Assembly (NCBI GenBank): GCA_963971425.1
Contig: OZ020519.1
Span: 8,820,028 to 8,884,027, forward strand
Length of the DNA: 64,000 bases
Source: Bryoerythrophyllum caledonicum
Taxonomy: Eukaryota; Streptophyta; Bryopsida; Pottiales; Pottiaceae
Direction of reading: 5' to 3'
The stretch's first letter is position 1, and each line of letters opens with the position of its first letter. The notes under the pieces are model-generated. The model saw only the letters and a program-made list of their open reading frames with translations. It did no database searches and was not told where the DNA came from. A program made the translations under genes and the position numbers. Shown here one piece after another: positions 21,822 through 33,472 of this stretch.

Positions 21822-22378
21822 TTGGGTTGTGGGAGCGGACCGCGTGGATGCGTGACCTGGAAGTGGTGATGACCTGGTGGATGCCTTCATGACAAGGATT
21901 GTAGAGGTAGACTATTAAGGTAGGACAATCTGAAACCAATTGGCGACCCAATACCACTCCCTTCTACACCCTTCCTAAGTTTTAAGGAGGAAGTGTAGCC
22001 AATCATCACATGACTTTTTAAGATTTTAGGATCTTCCAAAAATGAATTAATGAAAGAGAAAAATGCTCTCTTGTTACTAAATTTTATGGACCATGAACTC
22101 AAAATGCCATAAAAAATTTGCTTCGAATTTAAGTGGCTGGAATGGACTATGTCTCTTATATGGTGCACTGGCTAATATGATCTCAAATCTATTAAAATAT
22201 TTGAAGTTGTAGCTCAGCAAACACAAGTGCCTAAACATCCAGAATAGTGCATTAAAAAAAATTAACAGCCAAATTATACGAGGGAAAAAAAAAAATCCAC
22301 CCTACTTTTCATAGCATGGTCACCCCCTGTCCAAACTTGTTTGATGATCCCAAGGGCTTCAAAATTTGCTTTTTACTA
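21822..22378. other. Intergenic, no gene seen
   Basis: AT-rich flank upstream of the dehydrin promoter; short open frames only, no motif recognised. Confidence 0.4.
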
Positions 22379-22382
22379 TTAA

Positions 22383-22620
22383 CCTTTTAACACCAATGAG
22401 GCCTTGGCCAATTTTGGTGCTTTTTCTCTTGAAACTCTTTCCACAATTGGCCATTGTTTCTTGTGTACTCCAAACGGGGTTGCAGCTCCTTGTTAGCTCT
22501 CCACCGGATCTTCTCAATCTCCAATCCATGCAAGCATTAGCAAACTACAACAATTTTTGTAAAGTGGGGTTGTGCTGAAATATATCCATTGTGTAGATGA
22601 TGTTTGCTTGAACCCTAAGG
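22383..22620. mobile_element. TTAA-type short element, partial (relative of 27206-27476)
   Basis: Starts after TTAA (22379-22382) with CCTTTTAACACC and continues in the reverse orientation of the 271-bp element at 27206-27476. The best shared block is TTTGTAAAGTGGGGTT with GCATTAGCAAACTACA upstream. The far end is not preserved clearly. Confidence 0.5.
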
Positions 22621-23436
22621 GCTCATTTGTACCTACGGGGTACAAATTGATTTTGGGCAGGTTCTCCAAAATCCATTTTTGAAGATAACTTCTTGAACTT
22701 TTTTGTGAGAATTGAAATACGGGTTATCTTTAAGGGGATATTTTCCCTTTTTTTTGGACTTATAGGGAAAAAGTTATCATGCTTCAAACATAAGAAGCAT
22801 GTTCCTTTTGGCAGCTCGGCAAGGTACTATAGAGATGAATAGTGCTATTGTAGAATTGACAATTGCACTTTTTTGAGGCCGGTAGTAGTGAAGGAAAGTT
22901 CTTGGCAACCTTCATTGTTTTCACTTAAAAACACATAGAAATTAAGGATTTTACTTTTTTTGAAAAATAATTTTTTTTATTGTTAGGATAATCCATGATA
23001 ACTCTATTCACTGTTTGGATTTTAGATCCAACAGTTATTTCTCTAATTAAGAAATTGCTTTCTTAAGTAAAGTGCCACTTTTTATATTACCCCCATTCGT
23101 TGCAAATCCATTTTCTTATTGTAATCACCTCCATTACTTGTGATTTTTAGCGTGCAATGACCTAATACAAGTAAGAACAAAGATCCATTGAGCTTATGCA
23201 ATATGTAGTGGAAAATATGCCGTAATCTTGAGTCAAATTACGTTGGCCCTGTTCGGGCACTATGGAAAAAAACAATTTTGCATTCTTCAAATGCATGTAT
23301 CTTACAATCCGCACAGTCAACTTTTACAAAAAAAAATTGTGTGTCTTCTTTTAGTAGTTAGCATGGAGATCCTACGTTTGAAAATGTGACCACATGTCAA
23401 TGGAATTCATCCTATTTCCTTGGTCAAGGCTCTTAG
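22621..23436. other. Repeat-like AT-rich DNA, no gene seen
   Basis: Contains a hairpin TTGTACCTACGGGGTACAA near 22630 and a GATTTTGGGCAGGTT block also present at about 17840. Probably decayed TTAA-type elements. No coding signal. Confidence 0.4.
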
Positions 23437-24509
23437 CCCCTGAAGACCCGCAACATTTATGTCCCCAACTCACTCAAAACGACCAATTTCAATGCATTCA
23501 TCACGAAATGCAAATAAACATAGTTTTTACATATATATCCTTAGGATCTTGTATTAGGATTGTATAAGAGTATGTGGTCATTTTTTTTTTTTAATTTGAC
23601 CGCCCGGATTGAAAAATATCAGCCTTCGAAGTGAGACATCAACTCTTCTTGAGGTCGTACTAAACACCTTCAACAAATTTTGACCACCTTCTATGGCAAC
23701 TTTTCGCACTACGGTCCGTGATTTTATAGTTTTAACTTAAAAAAGATTATGTTAGGCACATGTGCACCAAATTGTAGAAGTAGAAGGATAGAAGATGTCC
23801 TTAAAAATCTTGCAATGCAACTATGATTTGACAATTAACAATATGCTTCAAGTTTTGCATATGACATATCCTTCTCATATTTTTGAAATTCGAAAATTTG
23901 TACGGCAGATGCAAAGATTTCCAATTTTTTTCCAAGAGAATTTTTTCTTTTTTTCTATTGAATTTAGAATTAGTTAAAGTTTTGCTACACTATTGGTTAT
24001 ATGTCTCACAAAACTGCCGCACCATTTGTATATGTTACTGAAAGAAAATTGTAACTTTCGCATCGTACGTTGGATTTCTACAAAAATTATGTCGGCCAAG
24101 ACGAATTGACCTCCTCGCTCGTCCTTACCGGAGGGGGCCATGAGGTGGTGGAGCCAAACCTGGCCCCTATTTTGATTTTGGATGGGCCCTATTTATAACA
24201 AGGGAGTGTGCTCCAGGATAAACAATGGCCATAGGTCCCAAATTTGTCCAAAAATATCCCAAAAAAAGCCTCTGGACCCCCCAAAATTAAGAGGGCTAGA
24301 AAAATGACCCCATGCAATCAAGACGGGGCCCACCTCGGGTAAGGACGAGCGAGGGGGTCAATTTGCCTTGCCCAATTATGTCTACGCGAAGCTAATAAAA
24401 AGTTGCCCATTTAATAAAAAAATCTCATAAAAGCATGCCTAAATTTGTGATAGAGGGGACCTTACCCAAACTCAGAATGTCCCTTGGGGGGACATTGGGC
24501 CTTTAAGGG
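23437..24509. mobile_element. TTAA-family element, copy 4, carrying a nested MITE
   Basis: Left end CCCCTGAAGACC after TTAG (23433-23436); right end CTTTAAGGG before TTAG (24510-24513). Internal similarity to the 942-bp copies (ATCCTTAGGATCTTGTATT-type block, TTGACCGCCCGGATTGAAA) and a CCCTTGGGG block near the right end place it in the same family. Without the nested 280-bp element and its 9-bp duplication it would be 784 bp. Confidence 0.6.
24094..24373. mobile_element. Mutator-like MITE, 280 bp, with 9-bp target duplication
   Basis: Terminal inverted repeats of about 36 bp (GGCCAAGACGAATTGACC... against GGGCAAGGCAAATTGACC...; the inner part CCTCGCTCGTCCTTACC is perfect) are flanked by a perfect 9-bp direct repeat AATTATGTC at 24085-24093 and 24374-24382. 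Long TIRs starting with G and 9-bp duplications are diagnostic of Mutator-type elements. No open frame, so non-autonomous. It sits inside copy 4 of the TTAA family and is therefore younger. Confidence 0.85.
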
Positions 24510-24565
24510 TTAGTCCACACAAAAAACTGGATATGGAGCAGGTTAAATTTTGAATCCTCTTCACT

Positions 24566-24783
24566 ACACTAAAGATGATATTTAGTGTTAACCACACTAA
24601 TTTGTTTAAAAGTGCTATAAGTTTTCACTCTTGATGAATATTTTTACCAACTATGTCAGCAATGATCACTCTCTTTGGATAGTATTGATAGTTGTGCCCT
24701 CGGTAAAAATCTTCTTCGAAAGTAAATAGTTATGGCATTACCAAAAACATTGGTGTGGTTACACTAAATATCATCTTTAGTGT
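24566..24783. mobile_element. TIR element, 218 bp, ACACTAAAG ends, 3-bp duplication
   Basis: Perfect 23-bp inverted repeats ACACTAAAGATGATATTTAGTGT, extended imperfectly to about 35 bp, flanked by ACT on both sides (24563-24565 and 24784-24786). The CACTA near the tip and a 3-bp duplication suggest a CACTA-type non-autonomous element, although the leading A is unusual. A diverged reverse copy is at about 33853-34061. Confidence 0.7.
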
Positions 24784-25599
24784 ACTCAATTTTAAAAACC
24801 ACACTGACACCCAAAGTACTTCAGACACTGATTATTGTAAATTAGGGGTTCATTAACTTCAATAAGTAAAGCTGATGCGACAGTCATGGAGAAGAGCGCC
24901 ACAGCTTAGAACGGAAGCTAGCCATAATTAAATGATTAAACACAACAACAATAAAAAAGGAGGATGCAAAATCCACACACTTCACACAGGGGCTGATTAC
25001 TGTGAAATTAATAAGAAAGTCATAAATCAATGATTCTCACTTAACATGAAGCTGATCCCAACATTGGCGTAGAACGTGAGCTACTTAGCCATGTGAGAGC
25101 CTGGAAACATGTAGTAATCTCAAAGGTAGCTTCAAAGTGGGGTTGCCAGACTCTGACACCAGGTTTAGGGTTTAGGGCTCTCTGACACCCTCTCTCCTGC
25201 CTATTTTATGTTTTCCTAATAACGTCTAATCAACTCCAAAGTACCCGAGAACAAAAGTGTCCATTGTAATACATAGCTCATTACACTTCAGAATCTGAAG
25301 TTTTTTTCCTAGTATCGTGTGTAGCGCGAGTGGCTACACACTAACCAACCCTTTGATGATGTTTGGCAATTTGTTGTGAATGTGTAGTAAGGAACTGTGG
25401 CTCCCACGGTGAATAGATAGTTACTATAGTGGCAACACTGATTTTTCATCTGTCAGTTGAATAGTGAATTCGTTATGTTCCTTCCATGCTTCATAGTAGC
25501 TCATGTGGCGACTTTCCTGAACAAACAATCTCTGTTTTGGCGATGTGGTTGAGAATACATGTGCCACTGTGGAAACATATGACCATCATCATACAAGTT
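24784..25599. other. Intergenic, no gene seen
   Basis: AT-rich; no open frame or repeat edge that I can support. Confidence 0.4.
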
Positions 25600-25775
25600 T
25601 TGCCAATTGAAACGACACAATGCTCAATCATACAAACAAGACACAGTGATACAACTTAGAGGACACGAAGTTGCTGAACATGCAAACAAGGATGTGATGC
25701 AACCACATAGACATATTGATTGGAGGAATCGAACCTCGACCAAGTAACAACTATCGACATCCACTGTGCCACCGC
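25600..25775 (-). mobile_element. tRNA-derived SINE
   Basis: On the minus strand an A box TGGCACAGTGGA (25771-25760) is followed 36 bases later by a B box GGTTCGATTCC (25735-25725), the internal RNA polymerase III promoter spacing of a tRNA. The sequence between and after does not fold as an intact tRNA, which points to a SINE head. The 3' end and any tail are not clear, so the lower boundary is approximate. Confidence 0.6.
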
Positions 25776-27205
25776 TTTCCGACCCCTGCGTAGAGACCCT
25801 CGCATCCTCAAACCCAACGCTCAACGACTCCAAAGATTCTAACGGCACTTTGCCATCGTAAAGAAATTTTGACATAGAGGATTGCTGAGGAACCATGACT
25901 CCCCCCAAAAAGCAACAATGAAGAACCTAATGCAATCCACGCACACAATGGGAGACAAATCTGCATGGAATCCACAGACAAAAATCCAAAGCTGTGAAAC
26001 TCCTTGATCACAGTCGAATTTAATGCTGCCATTCTACGCGCACTAGCCTCCTTTGTCGCGCCTTAGCTGACACTCATGAGCACTCCGCTTCTGCCACTTC
26101 TCTCTTCTCGTTGCTGTCAATTGCAACAACCACTACGCAATCCTAAATGCAGGTTGAGACAAGGTCTAAACCCTAATGTGGCTACAAGACCTTAGCAAGC
26201 AGCTGCAACAGTGGCAATATTAGAAGGAGCGGACTAATCCGAGAGTCTAGCTCCCAACCTAACTTAACGAGAGAAGGTGGCGTGCTGAGTGAAATTATAG
26301 GCTGGAAAAGGCGACTCGTGACGCGCATAGTAGAAGGCTCAATGGCGACCGAGAACGCAACGTTGGCTGCATGACGGGCGACGCGACGCGAAACGCTAAA
26401 GGGTGACTGGCAACCTAGTACCCCAAAACTGCCATTTTCGTATGTGTAAATTTTGCCAGTAAGATTTTAAGGTAAGTTGCTGGCAAATTTTCGCCAACAT
26501 ATTTTTCGCTACTTCAGATAAAGCACTAGAAATTTGTAAAATTGCATACCCAATAATTAAAAGAATCTACTATTCAATATATACGTTTGGAAAAATTCAA
26601 AGTGCTGCTTCAAATTTTAGGTTGATTACTTAGAGACTATAAATGATTTATGCTATGACTTTCCAACACACAATAATATATTTGCAGTAACTTCACCAAT
26701 ATAGAATTTAGGTTGTAAAAAACAACCCCATTCCTACTACCCTACATAGTGGTCAGTTGTACATGATAATTCAAAATGGAGAATGTTCAAGAATTTTGGA
26801 AATTTCAAGAGATTTGTCTAGGTGATATCTAGAGAATGCATAGGTGTTAGCCATTGATATCCATTGGTCCAAACTACTAAGATCTAAAATAATAAAAAGC
26901 TCGGCAAGTAGTGTCTGAAAGTGACCACTTTATACGGTACACTAACTATGATGTTAGGTGTGGTTTGACATTTATAATAAATCACCTTACAAAATAGCTC
27001 ACTTCAACTTTAAAACAAATTGAAATTTGGTGTGTGGCGCTACACAGTGAGGTAAACATTAGTGAATGTCTGGCAACGCAAACCCTGCTATGTGAGTAAA
27101 ATGTTTTCTACTCCAAAATTTTACTAAGGTTGATAAATAGTGATAGATTTACATTTAGTGGAAGTCACATTTAGGCCAAATTTTAGTGTTTGTATTTGTG
27201 TTTAG
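25776..27205. other. Intergenic with dispersed repeat near 26770-26890
   Basis: No gene seen. The block around 26770-26890 (AGAATGTTCAAGAATTTTGG, GTGATATCTAG) resembles about 10078-10200. A GC-rich piece at 26030-26400 has no convincing coding signal. Confidence 0.4.
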
Positions 27206-27476
27206 CCCTTTAACGTCTAAGTGGACCACAAGGGCCTAAGAGAATCTATGAGTGTGAAAGATTACATGTATTTCATTGCAACCCCACTTTACAAAAATGA
27301 CTGTAGTTTGCCGATGCCTACATTGATTTGAGATTAGGAAGATCCATTAAAAACCTAACAACTTGCCTGAAGTGGGCACTGAAGATTGCAACAACAACAA
27401 CCAATTGTGGAAAAAGGTAAAACTCCAAGAGCACCATAATCAACCCTCCCATGCCCTTGTACTAGGCGTTAAAGGG
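27206..27476. mobile_element. TTAA-type TIR element, 271 bp, CCCTTTAACG ends
   Basis: Ends CCCTTTAACGTCTA and TAGGCGTTAAAGGG are inverted repeats with one mismatch, flanked by TTAG on both sides (27202-27205 and 27477-27480). No coding capacity. Related in reverse to 22383-22620. Confidence 0.65.
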
Positions 27477-27480
27477 TTAG

Positions 27481-27960
27481 TGTTGCCAAACACTAGATAG
27501 CATAGTTACTGTTGTGTATCATGGAAAGTATGGAAAGTAATAAGTGTACTTGAGAGAGAGATGAGGTGCAGTACAAGAGTCTAGGCCGCTGTGAGAGATG
27601 AGATGCTTTAGAATGGTTCAACGACAGAGCTGTGTCAGTGTGGTCGGCAAACGCATGTGTCTGATGCGCCATTGCGCTCTCCAGCTCAGGAACATGTGTA
27701 CTACATCTACAGCACAGTACGACTCCAGAGAAAGAGGCTCAAAAAAGACGTTCATCCCCATCTTCACTGTTGATCTCCGCATTAATTGTTGGAAATAAAC
27801 GCACCTGATGATTGGGCCAGCATTGGTGTTTGTGTGGATACACTGCCTTCACTTTGTGTGACCACTGAGTGAGTGATTGGAGTGCAACTGAACTAGATAC
27901 AAGACTTGCTGTGAATCGAGGTCTGCAAGGGTCTTAGTACGATGTTGTGAAAGATGAGTG
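27481..27960. promoter_or_regulatory. Upstream region of SERK (promoter and leader)
   Basis: The ~480 bases before the SERK start must hold its promoter and leader. I could not identify a convincing TATA box or known element. Confidence 0.35.
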
Positions 27961-30900
27961 ATGAAAACAGCGATGGCGGATCTAGATCATCTATGGCGCG
28001 CTAGTGGATTTGTGTTTGTGATTCTCCAAGCTGCGTTGTGTAATCTTCAACTCAGTGTGGGTGCCAGTGACGGCAACCCTGAAGGTATGGAATGAACTAG
28101 GAGTGAAAGTTTGAATTTGGTTCATTGAAGTGCTCACTTTGGGGAGTGTTTGTGTGTGCTGCAGTGAGGTCGTTGTTTGCGGTGAAGCAGGCGCTTCAGG
28201 ACCCGGAGAATGTGCTTGCGTCATGGGACCCCAACTATTTGTCCCCCTGCACCTTCGCCTTTGTGGAGTGTGATGACAACAGCTCTGTTTCGGGAGTGTA
28301 AGTGCTACTGAAGCCCATTGTTTACGAATTTGTGGACAATGTTACCTTGGGTGGATGAAGGTTTTTATGGTTTTTTGTTGGATATATGGGTCAGGGAGCT
28401 GCCCTCACATGGATTATCTGGAGCCCTGTCACCTCAGATTGGGAGCCTCTCCAATCTTAAGCGTCTGTATGTACCTCCTCTGAGACTAGATGAGTCTGCA
28501 TGTTCGACCTTTTCATCTTTTTGAAGGGTATTTTAGCTCTCAGGTACAAAAGTTTGTAATTCAGACTGTTTTGCAGACTAGAATGCAGCAGATCAGTATA
28601 CCGGTAGGATAAACTATTATTGCTGTTTCCAGGTGCAAATTAAGTTCTAGTTAGCACATGAGTTTTGGTCATGTTTTGGTGATGTATATTCAAGCTCATT
28701 ACTGTGTTTTAATTTCTGTTTGGCAGGATAATCACCAACAACTCGGTGTCTGGCCTGGTACCTCCTGAGATTGGGAACCTGTCCAAGCTTGTGGTGTTGG
28801 ACTTGACCAGGAATGGGTTCTCTGGCGTCATTCCGGAAGCCATTGTCAACCTGAAAAGCTTAGTCATTCTGTAAGAAAACCGTCCCCTCAATTGCCCCCC
28901 AAATTTGTCAAGTTCTTCAGTTGAGTTTGCATGAACTCATGAAACCTGGAAATTCCTCATTCGTGAGCTGGCTCATTGTTTCTACAGAAATCTGGGGGGG
29001 AATCACTTCAATGGAAGCTTTCCCTTTTTTGTCGCCAACATGTCCTCTTTACAATCACTGTAAGTTATAGTTTACTTGTATAATCACCTTGTGGAACCCT
29101 ATACTACTGGTGAACTGATTACTGTGCTGGATCTGATTTCAGAGATATTTCCCACAACAACTTGGAGGGGCCTGTGCCCAATCAGACACTGAAAAGTTTG
29201 AGGTTAGCATTCCGAAACTACAATATGTGTGGCTGAAAGATGTATCATGCTTAAATTGTGGAAGTTCGAATGTAGGACATGAAATTCAGAGGGAAATCAG
29301 AGCAGCCAAAATGCCACAGTAGATTACAATCTGAATGATCTTGTTTGACATTTGACTTCAGTCACTGGATATTAAATTAGTCTTCATACTAGATGAGGTT
29401 GTTGAGGGATATACTGCCCTTTTAGAAAATTTAACATTATAAGGTTGTTGTTCCTCATGAGTTTGAAAGCAACTCTTCATTCTTGTTGTCTAGCTACCAA
29501 CCTTTATGAATACCTCAATTGGATGTTTTGTACCAGTGCTGATGGAAATAATTTGTGCGGATGGGCGGTGGGAAAGGAGTGTCCCGGTGACCCTCCACTT
29601 CCAAACGCTGCCAACCTTGACATGACTGACGGTGAGTAATTATGTATCTCTTTATGTTACTTTGAAACCCCTTTATTATCATGAGCTTGAGAAGATGTAG
29701 AACCAATGAAGGAATGCTTATGGCCCTCCGAAGGTAAAGTTTGGTGATGTTGTAAAAGATGACAAAAAGGGGTAAGAGTGCATACAATAAAACTTCTGAC
29801 GTCTTGAAATAAAATTTATATGCAGATAGAAGCAGGAGAGCATCGTCAAACACATCAGCTATGGCATGTGGGCTTTCTTTGGGAGCAGCAGTGCTGCTGG
29901 GGTCGTTTCTGGTGGGCTTCCTCCTATGGCGTCGCCGTAACACCAAACAAGTCTTCTTTGATATGAATGGTATTAACTCAATCTAGATAATTTCGAGTAC
30001 ATTGTTTTCTATGTCCATTTTCAATATTGAAGTTTGGCTATGAGTTACAGATAGTAACCTTGAAGGATCTCTCTAGAGTGAAGTTGCAAGTAGCAGAGCA
30101 AGTGTGTCTTCATTGCAGAAAAATTACAGTTGTCGATTAATTCGCTGTGAATCTGATCAAACTTCCGATTCTCGCAATCTATGCTATGCTTGCATCCAGA
30201 GCAACAGGACCCGAACGTGTTGCTCGGGCAACTGAAGAAGTTTTCATTCAAGGAACTTCAGAAATGCACAGAGAACTTCAACCCGAAGAACATCCTGGGC
30301 AAGGGTGGGTTCGGGAACGTGTACAAGGGCTACTTGTCGGACGGGACAACGGTGGCGGTGAAGCGGTTGAAAGGGGAGGGCAGCGCAGGCCATGAAGTGC
30401 AGTTCCAGATGGAGGTAGAAATGATCTCTCTGGCGGTGCACCGGAATCTGCTCCGGTTGCGCGGGTTTTGCATGACTCCCACGGAGCGATTGTTGGTGTA
30501 CCCGTACATGCCTAACGGGAGCGTGGCATCGCGGCTCCGCGGTGAGTTGCCCTGCGCCTAAGTGCTCATCCTAACAATAATCATGTGGCTTTACAATCTC
30601 AAAGATGAAAATAACAAATATTTTTTGTGCATCCTTTGGACTGTTTACTAGACATTAATTTCATGACGTTTGTGCTATTTGTAAAGCCACTGAGCGTTTA
30701 TTTGAATACTAATATTTTTCCTCCCTGGATCGATCAATGGAGGAGTTTGGTGGTCTATCCTTATGAAATATAAAAGAAGAGCTTAGTGGACTCAAGTTTA
30801 GAAGTAGTTATAGCCACCCCCAGGAGAAATAACAAGGAGAGGTCCATGAATATCAATCATGGCCTTTTTTCTTTCTCGGAGTTAATTACAAAAATTTAAA

Positions 30901-32830
30901 GCCATTTAGAGGCAAAAAAAAAAAAAAAAACAAAAAAACAAGAGGTCAAAACTCATGGTATCTTTGCCTCTCTTTAGAAACAACTCCACCCAATGAGCTA
31001 CAACAGTGGTGGAGGGGATATATCCAAATAGCACCTGTGAGTTAGATCGCGTGCATTTTTGTTCAATTTGACATGCGAAGTGGAGCTGCTCTTATGAGCC
31101 TTCTAAGGCAGTGTCCATCATACTCGCATGAATCTAGCATTTGTTGGGATAGTGCAACTAAATATGCCATGAGTGAAGTGCCAAAGTGACCCTGGAGTTG
31201 CTAACCTCGGTGTTGTTTGTTGTGTTTGTTTGATAGATACAGAGGGTGGGAAGCCGGCCCTGGACTGGCCCAAGCGCAAGGCTGTAGCCCTCGGTGCCGC
31301 GCGTGGGCTATTGTACCTCCATGAGCACTGCGACCCCAAGATCATCCACCGCGACGTCAAGGCCGCCAACATCCTGTTGGACGAGGACTTTGATGCCGTG
31401 GTGGGCGACTTCGGCCTCGCCAAGCTCCTGGACCCCCGCCGCTCGCACGTCACCACGGCCGTGCGCGGCACTGTCGGCCACATCGCACCTGAGTATCTCT
31501 CCACGGGCCAATCTAGTGAAAAAACAGACGTGTTTGGGTATGGCGTCTTGTTATTGGAGCTTCTCACGGGCCAGCGTGCGTTCGAGTTTGGCCGGCTGTC
31601 CAACCAAAACGACATGATGCTTCATGATTGGGTCAGGAATTTTCAAGGCAACATTTCTTCTCACGTTGCTGATTGATCCATGATCTCTCTTTCACAGATT
31701 TTCACTAAAATTCATGAGACAAATCTAATATGCCGGCCTCTTGTATCACACAATAGAGCCTGTTTAGAATCCAGAGATGTTTGTAATAAATCAATCAATT
31801 TGTCAATCTATAAATCAAATAACTCTGTGAATTGCACTTTGAAGAATTTTTTGCACAAAAGCGCAAATGGTACTGTATATCATCAATGTAATGCTTTAAA
31901 TCTGGCTTTTGTTTGGCTTGCAAGCGTTTGCATAGAAGCGAAATAGCTGATTATTGTGTACATGTGTAGAGGTTTTGATCTCTGATTCGTGTCAAAGTTT
32001 GCTGAGTGACAGGTGAAGAAACTTCACGCTGAGAAGCGACTCGATTTGTTAGTGGATGCAGACCTCAAGGCACAATTCAATTCACTAGAGCTGGAAGAGA
32101 TGGTGCAGGTCAGAAACCAAAAATCTTCTCCTAACATCTCAACTGCTTCCGAAACCACACTAGTCATTGTATACAAATCTGGATATCTGTAGACATTTGT
32201 CACTGGCTGAATGAACTATCGAATGTGAGGATCATCTCATTTATGCGGTTTTGTATTGGAAGTTATTCTGTGAGTTTGGACATGCACATTTGAAAAGTGA
32301 AATTCATCCATTGCAAAGGTTTTATTTTCATCTGCAAAGTACGACATCTATAACTAGGGATATCACACCTTTGTCAAGAGAAACAGTGTGTGAAGATTGA
32401 AAATGGGCGGGAAGATTTGTAGGGTCCAATGAAAGCTGTTCTCCATATGAATCGATGAAGAAATTTCGAAATGTTTGGGAAAAGGTAGCTTGTTCCAAAG
32501 GAGATGGAATTTGATTCTCCAAACCCATCTTTAATCTTGAAAATATGGGTCCCTCTTTTTTCATGGAAAAAACTCCACATGATCCATTCTGCGATGATTT
32601 GTTTTGTGCAGGTGGCGCTCCTCTGCACCCAAGTACTCCCCACGGAGCGCCCCAAAATGCTGGACGTGGTGCGGATGCTGGAAGGCGATGGACTCGCAGA
32701 GCGTTGGGCACAGTGGCGCGAGATAGAGAGCCGGCGAACTCGGGACGCGCTGCTGCCGCGGCGCTACTGCGAGTTGGTGGAAGACTCATCATGGGACATT
32801 GAAGCTATTCAATTGTCAGGCCCCAGATGA
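27961..32830 (+). CDS. SERK: SERK/BAK1-type LRR receptor kinase, complete, 12 exons
   Basis: Somatic embryogenesis receptor kinases are plasma-membrane co-receptors for brassinosteroid, peptide and immune receptors. Exons: 27961-28084, 28165-28297, 28395-28466, 28727-28870, 28988-29059, 29143-29202, 29537-29631, 29826-29969, 30200-30541, 31237-31631, 32013-32108, 32612-32830. All are GT-AG with consistent phases (phase 2 between LRRs) and sum to 631 aa, the usual SERK length. Order: signal peptide; N-cap ([13 protein letters not shown]); five LRRs (such as [17 protein letters not shown]); Cys pair (NNLCG...KECPG); short hinge; transmembrane helix ([20 protein letters not shown]); kinase with [34 protein letters not shown] and [15 protein letters not shown]; and the SERK-specific C-terminal LSGPR. 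It is an RD kinase and looks active. The Pro-rich hinge typical of SERKs is reduced to PGDPPLPN. Start chosen as the first ATG after an in-frame stop. Confidence 0.95.
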
Positions 32831-33310
32831 AAGAATTATCAGGGGTATTCAAAGCACTCTCTCAACTAGCCGTTGGTTTCCATCCTAGAGCCCCTAAATG
32901 TGTAGGAAAATGCAATGCAAAAGTGAGAGTGGAAGCCACACATCCCTTTTCCATTATGGCAAATTCAACTGTAACTCAAGCACCTAATGGAAGTTTTTGC
33001 TTTTCTCCTAGACAAGTCTATTCAATAGATCACATACTTTCTCTAATTTCCTTTCTTGGAAAAAGAAGAGTAATTTTGGCCTTTTTGACCAATTTGAATA
33101 AAGAGTCTTTTGGAGATAATGTTGCTACTTAGATCACTAACACCTAGATAAGGTAGAGGCACCCAATTCCGATCAATAGAGTATGCATGGCATGGTGCAT
33201 GAAAATGGCAAATGCTTGAAATGGTGCATGAAGTGACCCAAAACCTATAGCTCAAAATCTGAAAACACCAGTAATTATCGGCATTGGGTCATGATGTGTG
33301 TAATTTTGGG

Positions 33311-33472
33311 TTGCTCCACCTAAATTGAGCTCTCATTGGTGGCATTGCCTCGGAAGTTGAACAAGGCCGATTGGTATTGGGTACCCTCCAATTGCTCCAC
33401 CTAAATTGAGCTCTCATTGGTGGCATTGCCTCGAAAGTGGAACAAGGCCGATTGGTATTGGGTACCCTCCAT
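33311..33472. repeat. Tandem repeat, 81 bp x 2
   Basis: Two nearly identical 81-bp units start at 33311 and 33392 (TTGCTCCACCTAAATTGAGC... ...GGTACCCTCCA). 81 is a multiple of three, so the minus strand reads a repeated 27-residue unit (containing MPPMRAQFRWSN), but nothing else supports a protein. Confidence 0.9.

Noticed and set aside
13500-28000. Many TTTAGGGG/AAAGGGTTAA words that look like telomere repeats (TTTAGGG)
   Set aside because: They occur singly at the edges of TTAA-bounded elements, never in tandem arrays.
30916-30941. Run of A in SERK intron 9
   Set aside because: A simple intronic homopolymer; no retrocopy or target duplication around it.
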